DNA of 64,000 nt from Muribaculaceae bacterium (GTDB taxonomy: Bacteria; Bacteroidota; Bacteroidia; Bacteroidales; Muribaculaceae). Shown here one piece after another: positions 49,196 to 57,357 of this stretch. How positions within the stretch are numbered: position 1 is the first letter of the stretch; each line of letters starts with the position of its first letter. The DNA lies in the NCBI GenBank assembly GCA_023664185.1, contig JAMPGA010000001.1, positions 1,021,019-1,085,018 on the forward strand, written 5' to 3'. The notes beneath the pieces were generated by a model. That model ran no database searches and was not told where the DNA came from. It saw nothing but the letters and a program-made list of their open reading frames with translations. The position numbers were made by a program, and so were the translations under genes.

Positions 49196-52188
49196 TATCG
49201 CGGATTTCTACGACACAGATCCTTGAACGAACAGAAACGGCAGTTATGGTCGTCGGGGGCCTGCACAAAAGGTGTGGCCGGATCGAAAATCTCGTCTATC
49301 ACCCGAGCAAAGTGCTCCATAAACTCTTTATTGCATTTCTGATAGTCTATGAGTGGCTCCGACTTGAAACTGAGAGGTGTGAGACCACGTGTCGAAATGG
49401 TGGCAAACCTATAAATCATGGGCTGCACAGGGCCTTCATATTTTATTTTGCGCGCATAAGCGTTGCAGTAGAAAAGCACCTGCATCACAGCCTTGCGTCG
49501 GTCAGACAGAGTGTTGTCGAAGAGCTGATCCATGCCTGTGAACGACACCTTGTCGCCTCCCGTCTTGTAGTCGACAATCCTGATCCATCCCTGAGTGGGA
49601 TCGCCGTAGTGGCCCGGAGGATATGTGCGGTCGATACGGTCGATATACTGCATGATATTTATATTCATGCCGGGGCGCACTTCAAAGGTACCCGTCACGG
49701 GGTGCTCACCGTCTATAAAGTCGAAAGGCGCATTCTTGCGTTCCTCCTTGAGCATAAGCTCTATGAAGTGGCGCATCACCTTGGCCAGCACTCTGGCTTC
49801 ACCCACCAGCTCCGACAGATCGCCGGGACTGCGGTGATTGTAGATTTCGTTGACCACAGAGGTGATGAGGCGGTCGAGTGTAACGGTGTCAGCCAGGATA
49901 GCGTCGATCATCTCCGGGGTCACTTTCACATACTGAGCATCGCCTCTCAGATCCTTGTAGATCCGCTCTGCCACCCTGTGGAGTATGGAGCCATAGGTGG
50001 CCGAGTCCATATAGTCTATCACCTCCTCGTCAAGGTCGAGGCGGCAAAGGCGTTTCAGATAGAACGACAGTGGGCAGTTGATATAGTCGTTGATCGACGA
50101 GGCCGACAGGCACCGTCCACCCGGAGTGCGGAACTCATCGAGCCGTCTCAGCAGGTCGGGAGTCTTTTCAACAGAGATCTCCACCTCCTCTGGCAGGCTC
50201 ATGTCAAACGAATCGAGCCGGTGGGTCACCTTTGCATCGGGAAACAGATAGAGCAGCTGAGCCACGTAGCGCGATATTTCCGAGCTCTTTCCACCCGAGC
50301 TGCGGGCATCGTAGAGCATCTCAACCCTCGATGCCCTTGATATCAGGCGATAGAAGTAGTAGGCATAGATAGACTCCTGGAAGTCGGCCGTGGCCATGCC
50401 GTAGGCTTTGCGCAGATTGTCGGGGATAAACGAGCGTTTGAAATGCTTGCGCGGAAAGATGCGCTCGTTCATCGACAGCAGTATGATGTTGTCAAAGTCA
50501 AGTGCTCGGGTCTCCAGCACACCCATCATCTGCAGCCCTGCCAGAGGCTCGCCGTCGAGGCTGGCCGTAGCGCTCCCTATGGCCTTGCGCAGCAGCTGGA
50601 TGAAGGTTATGTCTCTCATGGTTATGCAGTGACGGCTTATGGCAGCCATGAGATTGTCGAGCGCCTCCAGATAGCAGCTTATGTAGTAAGCCTCGATGTC
50701 GGTCACTGTCCGCTGAGGGGCGTCGTCGCCGGGGTTCTCCTCATCCTGCTCCGTTGTCTCCTCCTCGGGGGCGACAGCCTCAAGCAGTGCGGTGAGGAGT
50801 GTGTGGAAATAAGCGTAGACCGATGCAGGATCGTTGTTGTCGGCTATGGGGGTGAAGATAAAAGCCAGTCGTGGAGCCACTTCTGCAGCGTCAGCTGAGG
50901 GCACCATGTAGAGGCGCCGATCGTTGATGAGCTGCAGCAGCGCATTGCATCCGGCACGGTCAATTCTGCGGGTGAGAGGATGGGAGATTATCGTCTTTAT
51001 ATCTTCGAAGAAAAACTGCCAGCCATCGCCGTCGAAATGGGCTCTGAGATGGAGCGAGACCACCGCGGCTATGAACGACGAAAAAGAGGTGGAGCGTAGC
51101 GGCAGACCCATGGTGACATTGAGCGGATCGATTGTTGGTGGCACGGCATGAATCATGGGTATAAGCAGCCCCTCGTCCGGGAGCACCACAGCTGTATTGA
51201 TGGCATTCGTGGGATCGGCTATCGTGCCGTCGTCAACCCATCGGCGCAGTATGCGTCCGGCAGTCTTGGCCTGCCCCACTCCAGAAGGGACGCCCGTGAC
51301 GGTGATTTCGGGAAAGTCGAGATGCTCGTCGGGAAGCCGATAGAGCGACGGAAAGGTCTCGGCATTGCGCCGCATGAAGCGCGCGGCTCTGTTGTCATGA
51401 TCGGCAAAGGCAGGCGAGGCCATATCCCAATAGAAATCGGCCACTCCGCGGGTCTGGAGATTCTCCAGCAGCCTCAGCTCGCACAGGCTCAACACGTTGA
51501 AGCCAATGAAGATATATCGCCTGTAGGGGAGTGAGGATGTGGGAAGAGTGCGCATCCGCTCCACGGCATCACGCGCCATCATCCCCTGCGTGCCGGTGCC
51601 ACGCGAGCGCAGAGTGCGGGTGAAGCGGTCGTAGAGGGGCCACAACACCTCCCAGAGCTTCAGAAATTTCTGCTCCAGATCGGTCGGCTTGTCGTAGTGC
51701 AGGTGTTTCCAGAATTCATCGGGGCTTGTCTCCTCAAATTCGGCACCCCAGTATCTCGACAGCACCTCTTTCTGCACAGGTGTGAGATAGTCGGTGCTCA
51801 CCTCGCGGTAGCGCTTGAGGTTGACAAACAGCTTACGGGCATCCACCAGGTCGCGATCCACATCGTTGAAGTCGCTCAATATCATCTCGCCCCAAAAAAG
51901 GAAGCGGTCAAAGTCGGCAATATCACCGCTCAGAGTGCTGTATTCGTTGAAGAGCGTGAAGAGCTGATCGAGCCTGTCGGCCTCGACCAGTGTGGAAAGC
52001 TGCGATGTGATCTCGCTGACCGTGGATATGGCCGGAAGGAAAAGAGGCTTGCCCCGCGACAGCTCTATGAGCCAGTGGCGGAAGAACACACCTGAACGTT
52101 TGTTGGGGAATACGAAGCAATAGTCCATCATGGCCTCGCCTTCGCGCTCCAGATAGACTCTTGCCACTTGTTTCAGAAAAGGCTCCAT
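49195..52188 (-). CDS. AddB-like PD-(D/E)XK nuclease family protein
   Basis: The 997-residue protein resembles the nuclease subunit of AddAB-type recombination enzymes. A C-terminal nuclease domain (about 700-997) has INCPLSFYLKRLCR, QYIDRIDR and IVDYKTGGDK, which supply the D and DxK residues, and the cysteine pattern of an iron-sulphur staple (CPLSF far upstream, then HNCRFCSFKDLC). The N-terminal FVFPNKRSGVFFRHW is a degenerate Walker A with no GKT, so it probably lacks motor activity. No AddA helicase gene is near. It lies in the holB-hemW operon with one-base overlaps on both sides. A repair role is inferred. Confidence 0.85.
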   Translation of the reverse strand: MEPFLKQVARVYLEREGEAMMDYCFVFPNKRSGVFFRHWLIELSRGKPLFLPAISTVSEITSQLSTLVEADRLDQLFTLFNEYSTLSGDIADFDRFLFWGEMILSDFNDVDRDLVDARKLFVNLKRYREVSTDYLTPVQKEVLSRYWGAEFEETSPDEFWKHLHYDKPTDLEQKFLKLWEVLWPLYDRFTRTLRSRGTGTQGMMARDAVERMRTLPTSSLPYRRYIFIGFNVLSLCELRLLENLQTRGVADFYWDMASPAFADHDNRAARFMRRNAETFPSLYRLPDEHLDFPEITVTGVPSGVGQAKTAGRILRRWVDDGTIADPTNAINTAVVLPDEGLLIPMIHAVPPTIDPLNVTMGLPLRSTSFSSFIAAVVSLHLRAHFDGDGWQFFFEDIKTIISHPLTRRIDRAGCNALLQLINDRRLYMVPSADAAEVAPRLAFIFTPIADNNDPASVYAYFHTLLTALLEAVAPEEETTEQDEENPGDDAPQRTVTDIEAYYISCYLEALDNLMAAISRHCITMRDITFIQLLRKAIGSATASLDGEPLAGLQMMGVLETRALDFDNIILLSMNERIFPRKHFKRSFIPDNLRKAYGMATADFQESIYAYYFYRLISRASRVEMLYDARSSGGKSSEISRYVAQLLYLFPDAKVTHRLDSFDMSLPEEVEISVEKTPDLLRRLDEFRTPGGRCLSASSINDYINCPLSFYLKRLCRLDLDEEVIDYMDSATYGSILHRVAERIYKDLRGDAQYVKVTPEMIDAILADTVTLDRLITSVVNEIYNHRSPGDLSELVGEARVLAKVMRHFIELMLKEERKNAPFDFIDGEHPVTGTFEVRPGMNINIMQYIDRIDRTYPPGHYGDPTQGWIRIVDYKTGGDKVSFTGMDQLFDNTLSDRRKAVMQVLFYCNAYARKIKYEGPVQPMIYRFATISTRGLTPLSFKSEPLIDYQKCNKEFMEHFARVIDEIFDPATPFVQAPDDHNCRFCSFKDLCRRNPR

Positions 52189-53327
52189 CAGTTTTTGATC
52201 AGAATAATCATTTTGATGGCAAAGTCGAAGTTTACAATCTTACCGTTGGCGTTACCGGCTATATCCGCGGCGGCGCGGTCCATACACTCAACGATGCGTT
52301 CGGCATTGCCCTCATGTATAAAACGCGCGAAATTGCGGCTAAATTGCGACTCCTCCCTGTTCAGATAAGAAATATCGGGAATATTGAAGTTGTATACAAA
52401 GTTTTCTCTGATCAGGCGTGTGCAATAGGCATAAAACCTCACTTCAGCCTCGCGCCCCAGGGCGGCCACATAGGTGCTCCATTGGCGCAGGGCAGCCACA
52501 TCGCGCTTGTAGGCCATGCGCATCAGCCTCACAAAGAGGTCGAAAAACATCCTTGAGGCCGAGGTGGCATCCACACCTCTGAGCGCACTGTTCATGTCGC
52601 CGGCTGCAATATGAGCCTGCGCCATGGCGTCCTGCGGGTCGAGCGCCAGACGGCTCTCAAGCATTTCGGCCACCACGGAGTCGGGCAGGCGGGTCATCTC
52701 CACTGGCTGGCAGCGCGAGCGTATGGTGGGGAGTATGGCCGAGATATCGTCGCTCACCAGCACAAACAATGTGCCGGGCTGAGGCTCCTCAATCAGCTTG
52801 AGCAGCTTGTTGGCTGTCTGCTCGTTCATCTTCTCGGGAAGCCAGATTATCGTAGCCTTGAACTCTGAGCGCCCGGCCGTGACGGCAAGACTGCGCTCCA
52901 GGGCGTCGCTCTCATAGACATAAATCACGGGCTGAGCGTTTTTCTTGTCTACAGCCCTGCCCAATGTCGTGGCCCAGCGGTCGAAGTCCATATAGGGATT
53001 GGCATCGGCAAACTGCCGGAACTCGTCCATGAAATCGGCCGAAACCGGAGCCTTGTATTTGTCGGTCTTGACCACCGGAAACACATGCAGCGTGTCTATA
53101 TGGTTGAACGACTGGTGTTGCAGACACGACTTACACCTACCACAAGGCTCACCGTCGGGGGTGCGGTCGGTGCAATGGATATATTGCACCAGGGCGCGTG
53201 CCATCATATGCTTACCCACACCCGAAGGGCCATGGATGAGCAGGGCATGGGGCAGACGGCCGGTGTCGACCATGGCCCGCAGGCGCTGCTTCACACTGTC
53301 GTGACACGGTATATCGGAAAACTTCAT
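52188..53327 (-). CDS. holB: DNA polymerase III delta' subunit (HolB)
   Basis: A component of the clamp loader that opens the beta ring for replication. From ATG 53327 the protein has 379 residues. It has the AAA+ Walker A GPSGVGKHMMARAL, the zinc module C-GRCKSC (CGRCKSCLQHQSFNHIDTL), a sensor region with ANKLLKLIEEPQPGTLFVLVSDD and the SRC motif IRSRCQPVEMTRL, all typical. An in-frame extension of 50 codons upstream overlaps the NSS gene and has no similarity, so MKFSDIPCHDSVKQ is the start. Start and stop overlap both neighbours (53324-53327 and 52188). Confidence 0.92.
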   Translation of the reverse strand: MKFSDIPCHDSVKQRLRAMVDTGRLPHALLIHGPSGVGKHMMARALVQYIHCTDRTPDGEPCGRCKSCLQHQSFNHIDTLHVFPVVKTDKYKAPVSADFMDEFRQFADANPYMDFDRWATTLGRAVDKKNAQPVIYVYESDALERSLAVTAGRSEFKATIIWLPEKMNEQTANKLLKLIEEPQPGTLFVLVSDDISAILPTIRSRCQPVEMTRLPDSVVAEMLESRLALDPQDAMAQAHIAAGDMNSALRGVDATSASRMFFDLFVRLMRMAYKRDVAALRQWSTYVAALGREAEVRFYAYCTRLIRENFVYNFNIPDISYLNREESQFSRNFARFIHEGNAERIVECMDRAAADIAGNANGKIVNFDFAIKMIILIKN

Positions 53328-54664
53328 TGCCAGATGAGTATAAGGAGTATCAGGGGCGGAGCCACCCATTTCACTATAAAGCGTATGGCTCGGAGTGCCG
53401 GGGAGTGGAGCGTGCCGCCATTGGTGAGCTGCTCCGTGAAAAAACGCTCCGGAGCCACCCAGCCCATATAGAGACACAGCAGTATGCCTCCCACCGGTAG
53501 CATTATGTTGGTGGCTACGGTGTCGAGAAAATCAAATATGGTGAGGCCACATATGGTGAATCCGCTCCAGACTCCCACCGACAGCGAGCACACCGGGCTC
53601 AACACCATCAGCGGCAGGCACACCCACAGACAGGCTGCACCCCTGCTGACACGAAACCGCGTCTTGACAAACGACACCGACACCTCGGCCAGGGAGATGG
53701 TCGAAGTAAAGGCTGCCACCGTGAGCAGCAGGAAGAAGAGGGCCGACCAGAAGCATGTGCCACCCATGTGGGCGAATATCTCGGGGAGAGTCACAAACAC
53801 CAGCGCCGATCCGGCCAAATTGCTGTCCTGAAGTCCGAAGGTCATCACTGCCGGGAAGATGATAACGCCCATCAGCACCGCCACCATAAGGTCGAGCAGC
53901 GCCACCGTTACTGCTGTTTTAGTGAGCTTTGTCGATGCCGGAAAATAGCTTGAATATGTCACCAGAATACCCATGGCGAGGCTGAGTGAAAAGAAAGCCT
54001 GACCGAGTGCGTTGACCACTGTGGCCGGAGTGGCTTTTGAGAAATCGGGAGTAAGGAAGAAGCTCAGACCCTCGGCTGCCCCCGGAAGGCTCAGAGACAC
54101 GCCGCAAAACACCACAAGAAGCACAAAAAGCATAGGCATCAATATGTTTGACATCCTCTCGATGCCCTTTTCCACACCTCTCAGCAGCACTACAAGATTG
54201 CCCACTATCATCACTTCTGTCACGATGATCGGGCGCCATGTGCCGCTGATATATTCACCCATGGCCGAGCGAAACGAGGCCTCATCGCTATCAGCTCCGG
54301 CATACAGACTTCCGCTCACCGACTGCACCAGATACTCCAGTGTCCAGCCGGAAACAACCATATAGAACGACAATATCAGATAGGATGCCAGCACGGCCAG
54401 CACGCCGGTGAGCCACCATCCGCGCCGTCCGGGAGTGACACGCCTGAACACACCCACGGCATCACAATCGCCACCACGTCCCAGCGCAAACTCGGCCGTC
54501 ATAACCGGAATGCCGAAAAGCAATATACACAGAATATAGATTAGCAGAAACACGGCGCCGCCGTTTGCCTGCACTTCGGCCGGAAAGCGCCACACGTTGC
54601 CCAAGCCTACTGCCGACCCGACAGTGGCTGCGATAACACCGATTTTTGAGCTGAATTTTGGCAT
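53324..54664 (-). CDS. Sodium:amino-acid symporter of the NSS (SNF) family
   Basis: The 446-residue inner-membrane protein is a LeuT/MhsT-like transporter that takes up an amino acid with Na+. The first helix has VGSAVGLGNVWRFPAEVQANGGAVFL, which supplies the Na1 and substrate sites, and about 11-12 membrane segments follow; GMTFGLQDS-like sequences and PEIFAHMGGTCFWSALFFLLLTVAAFTSTISLAE match helices 7-8. The length fits 11-helix bacterial members. The substrate is unknown. It lies 49 bases after the Crp/Fnr gene and overlaps holB (ATGA). Confidence 0.9.
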   Translation of the reverse strand: MPKFSSKIGVIAATVGSAVGLGNVWRFPAEVQANGGAVFLLIYILCILLFGIPVMTAEFALGRGGDCDAVGVFRRVTPGRRGWWLTGVLAVLASYLILSFYMVVSGWTLEYLVQSVSGSLYAGADSDEASFRSAMGEYISGTWRPIIVTEVMIVGNLVVLLRGVEKGIERMSNILMPMLFVLLVVFCGVSLSLPGAAEGLSFFLTPDFSKATPATVVNALGQAFFSLSLAMGILVTYSSYFPASTKLTKTAVTVALLDLMVAVLMGVIIFPAVMTFGLQDSNLAGSALVFVTLPEIFAHMGGTCFWSALFFLLLTVAAFTSTISLAEVSVSFVKTRFRVSRGAACLWVCLPLMVLSPVCSLSVGVWSGFTICGLTIFDFLDTVATNIMLPVGGILLCLYMGWVAPERFFTEQLTNGGTLHSPALRAIRFIVKWVAPPLILLILIWQ

Positions 54665-54713
54665 GGATGAGGAGATAGACTATGTGATGAGGAGAATGAA
54701 GTATTGGAATATA

Positions 54714-55415
54714 TCAACCAAACTTTGATATCTTGCGGAGCATAGGCTCGTTGAGAATCTTGATTTTGCGGCCGTCTACCACAATGAGATGCTCGCTCAC
54801 GAAATTAGACAGTGTGCGGATGGCATTTGATGTGGTCATATTGCTCAGATTGGCCAGATCCTCACGACCCATATAGATCTTCAGGGTCATATTGTCGTCT
54901 TCCTCATACCCGTAGTTGTCGAGAAGTACTATCAGAGCCTCAGCCAGGCGGCCACGAATATGTTTTTGAGTCAGGTTTACGATTTTGGTATCCGATGAGC
55001 CCAGGTTTCTCGAAAGCTCATGGATAAAGAACATGGCCAGATTATTGTTTTTCCTTATCAGATCCTCAACCAGTGTCATGGGGATGGTGCCGAGGGTGGA
55101 AGGCTCGAGCGTGGCTGCGCTCGACACATAAGGCTCTCCGGCAAAATAGGCTCGGTAGCCGAAATACTGCACGGCCTTTATCAGACGGATTATCTGCACT
55201 CTGCCACCTATACCGTCTTTATATTTCTTGACCTTGCCCTCCAGGAGACACCATAGATACTCCGGCTCATCCTTCTCGGCATATATAATCTGGTTTTTCT
55301 TATAATGGTGAATGGTGAAATTGTCGATTACCAAACGTTTTTCATCGCCGCTCAGCACCTGCCATAATTCCGCCAGATCTTCTGTGATTACCTGTTCGAT
55401 TGTACTTTTTATCAT
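54714..55415 (-). CDS. Crp/Fnr family transcriptional regulator
   Basis: The 233-residue protein has an N-terminal cyclic-nucleotide-binding-like beta-roll (about 25-140: KKNQIIYAEKDEPEYLWCLLEGKVKKY, RAYFAGEPYVSSAATLEPSTLGTIP), a dimer helix (MFFIHELSRNL) and a C-terminal winged helix (about 160-228: GREDLANLSNMTTSNAIRTLSNFVSEHLIVVDGRKIKILN). The cysteines of Fnr are absent, so it probably senses a small molecule rather than oxygen. An inverted repeat overlaps its own promoter (55453-55482), a sign of autoregulation. It may be co-transcribed with the NSS gene downstream. Confidence 0.88.
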   Translation of the reverse strand: MIKSTIEQVITEDLAELWQVLSGDEKRLVIDNFTIHHYKKNQIIYAEKDEPEYLWCLLEGKVKKYKDGIGGRVQIIRLIKAVQYFGYRAYFAGEPYVSSAATLEPSTLGTIPMTLVEDLIRKNNNLAMFFIHELSRNLGSSDTKIVNLTQKHIRGRLAEALIVLLDNYGYEEDDNMTLKIYMGREDLANLSNMTTSNAIRTLSNFVSEHLIVVDGRKIKILNEPMLRKISKFG

Positions 55416-55452
55416 CCTGTGCGTGTCGTTCAGCTATGCTATATAACATTTT

Positions 55453-55482
55453 ATTGGTGTAGTTTTGCAAAATTACACCAAT
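55453..55482 (-). promoter_or_regulatory. Inverted-repeat operator overlapping the Crp/Fnr gene promoter
   Basis: ATTGGTGTA (55453-55461) and its complement TACACCAAT (55474-55482) are perfect 9-base arms around 12 bases. The minus-strand -7 element TAATTTTG (55475-55468) lies within it, 52 bases before the ATG at 55415. A bound dimer would block polymerase. Further A/T repeats (ATTAAACCAATATTAAT) lie just beyond. Confidence 0.6.
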
Positions 55483-55543
55483 TAAACCAATATTAATCCA
55501 TCTTGACGTTAAAAAATATTAATTTGACAATGATTTATAATTT

Positions 55544-56596
55544 CTACATTCCCAGATAGTCGCGCGAGATGTCGAGGGCCGTGCGGATTTCGGCCGGGGG
55601 CACCACGAAGTCTATCTTGGGCTGGCCAGGGGCGCTGAGCAGGGTGAAGTTGACGGCTTCGGGTGAGCTGTTTTTCTTGTCGTGAGCCATCAGAGCGAGT
55701 AGGCGTGGATAGTCGTCGCACGTCACCGCGGGAAAAGCATAGCCTGCCTCGCGCAGATATGCCACATAACGGTTTATCCATTCTGTGGGCATACCCATAA
55801 TCATGTGGGATAATATCAGTTCCACCACCATACCTTGGGCCACGGCATATCCATGGGGCATGGGGTGATTCTTCTCTATGGCCAGCGACTCGAAAGCATG
55901 GCCGGCAGTGTGGCCGAAGTTGAGTATGCGGCGCAGCCCCCGCTCGGTGGGATCTTCCATCACCACACTCTGCTTAAAGCCCACATTGCGCTTGAGCAGC
56001 TCGAGCAGCTTCGGCTGGTCAAACTCACTGAGATCGTAGCCGGTGAGCTCGCCAACAGCCTCCGGCCCCATCAAAAAGGCATGTTTGAGCATCTCGGCAT
56101 AGCCCGATAGCAATTCCGACTGTGGCAGTGAGAGCAAGGGAGATGTGGAGATAACCACCGCATCGGCCTCACGAAAGGCTCCCACCTCGTTTTTGAGGCC
56201 GTCAAAGTTGATGCCGGTCTTGCCACCCACGGCGGCATCGACGGCAGCAAGGAGTGTGGTGGGGAGATTTACAAACCTCACTCCACGCTTATAGGTGGCA
56301 GCAGTAAAGCCACCCATATCTGTGATGACGCCGCCACCTATATTCACCACCAGCGAGTGGCGTGTGGCGCCATGTTCCACCAGGTCATGCCATATCCGCG
56401 TCACCGACTCGATGCTTTTGTGCTCCTCACCGTCGGGGATAACCGTGACACTCCATGCATCGCAGAGCGCCATGGGGTCGAGGATCAGACTTTTCACCGT
56501 GCTGTCGGTGACTATATGCACGGATTGCGGGGCCATCTCACTGACCAGTCGGGTCAGGGCATCGGCCGGGTCGGTGGCGTAGACAATTTTCTGCAT
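55544..56596 (-). CDS. aroB: 3-dehydroquinate synthase
   Basis: AroB makes 3-dehydroquinate from DAHP, the second shikimate-pathway step, using NAD and a divalent metal. From ATG 56596 the protein has 350 residues. It has the NAD-binding VNIGGGVITDMGGFTAATYKRG, LPTTLLAAVDAAVGGKTGIN, the metal ligand Glu in LLSGYAEMLKHAFL and the two His motifs NFGHTAGHAFE and HGYAVAQGM. An in-frame extension of 33 codons lies in the HAD gene and is not used. Its start overlaps the HAD stop by one base (TGATG). Confidence 0.95.
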   Translation of the reverse strand: MQKIVYATDPADALTRLVSEMAPQSVHIVTDSTVKSLILDPMALCDAWSVTVIPDGEEHKSIESVTRIWHDLVEHGATRHSLVVNIGGGVITDMGGFTAATYKRGVRFVNLPTTLLAAVDAAVGGKTGINFDGLKNEVGAFREADAVVISTSPLLSLPQSELLSGYAEMLKHAFLMGPEAVGELTGYDLSEFDQPKLLELLKRNVGFKQSVVMEDPTERGLRRILNFGHTAGHAFESLAIEKNHPMPHGYAVAQGMVVELILSHMIMGMPTEWINRYVAYLREAGYAFPAVTCDDYPRLLALMAHDKKNSSPEAVNFTLLSAPGQPKIDFVVPPAEIRTALDISRDYLGM

Positions 56597-57357
56597 CAGT
56601 CGTTTTTTATCATCATCATGGATGAGAGGAGTAATGACACTCTCGTGGCAAATGATTCCATCGACCGGAACACTACATCGGCTCCGGCGCGCCACATCTC
56701 GTCGGCGGGAATAGGGCCTGTGGTAACACCTATAGTAAAGGCTCCGGAGCGTGCTCCGGCCTCAATGCCAAGGGGTGCGTTTTCCACCACTATGGCCTGC
56801 CAGGGTTTTACTCCGGCCAGCTCCATACCTTTAAGGTAAGGCTCGGGATCGGGCTTGCCGTGAGTCACGTCGCGCGAAGTTATCATCAGATCTTCCGAGA
56901 ATAGTCCTGGGAAGTCGGCCGTGAGCCGGTCTATGAGGCTGCGCTGACCCGACCCGGTCACTATGACGCGTTTCAGCCCCATTTTGCGCAGAGTAGTCAC
57001 CATCTCCAGCGCTCCGGGCATACGGTTGACTGGGGGGAGCTCGCGGAAATACTCGGTCTTAAGCTGATATAGACGTGTCTTTTCCTCCTGAGTGGCCTCA
57101 CGCCCCTTGCCTCGCTTGAAGAGCTCGTTGATGGTGTCGGCTCCCGTGCGCCCTTCATAGAGATAAAATTCCTCACGGGTGCAAGGTATGCCCACCTCCG
57201 TCATCAGCCTGTGCCAGGCGGCGGTGTGGTTTACCATCGAGTCGTAGAGCGTGCCGTCCATGTCTATGAGGGCAGCTCGCGGGTCGCAGCGTCTGTAGCC
57301 GTTGCGCTCCAGATATCTGCGTATTTCGTTTGAATAAGGCAGAATTGAGCAGTTCAT
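56596..57357 (-). CDS. HAD-family hydrolase (beta-phosphoglucomutase-like)
   Basis: The 253-residue cytoplasmic enzyme is a HAD phosphatase or phosphomutase of subfamily I: motif I IDMDGTLYDSM with the Asp nucleophile, a cap domain, motif II VTGSGQRS, and motif III/IV with GKPDPEPYLKGMELAG and VENAPLGIEAGARSGA. Such proteins act on small sugar phosphates; the substrate is not evident. The first 28 residues are a non-family extension typical for this clade. It lies between the AsmA-like gene (ATGA overlap, 57354-57357) and aroB. Confidence 0.87.
   Translation of the reverse strand: MNCSILPYSNEIRRYLERNGYRRCDPRAALIDMDGTLYDSMVNHTAAWHRLMTEVGIPCTREEFYLYEGRTGADTINELFKRGKGREATQEEKTRLYQLKTEYFRELPPVNRMPGALEMVTTLRKMGLKRVIVTGSGQRSLIDRLTADFPGLFSEDLMITSRDVTHGKPDPEPYLKGMELAGVKPWQAIVVENAPLGIEAGARSGAFTIGVTTGPIPADEMWRAGADVVFRSMESFATRVSLLLSSMMMIKND

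Noticed and set aside
49018..50340. A 440-codon plus-strand frame opposite hemW and the AddB-like nuclease
   Set aside because: It crosses the junction of two certain genes on the other strand and shows no motif.
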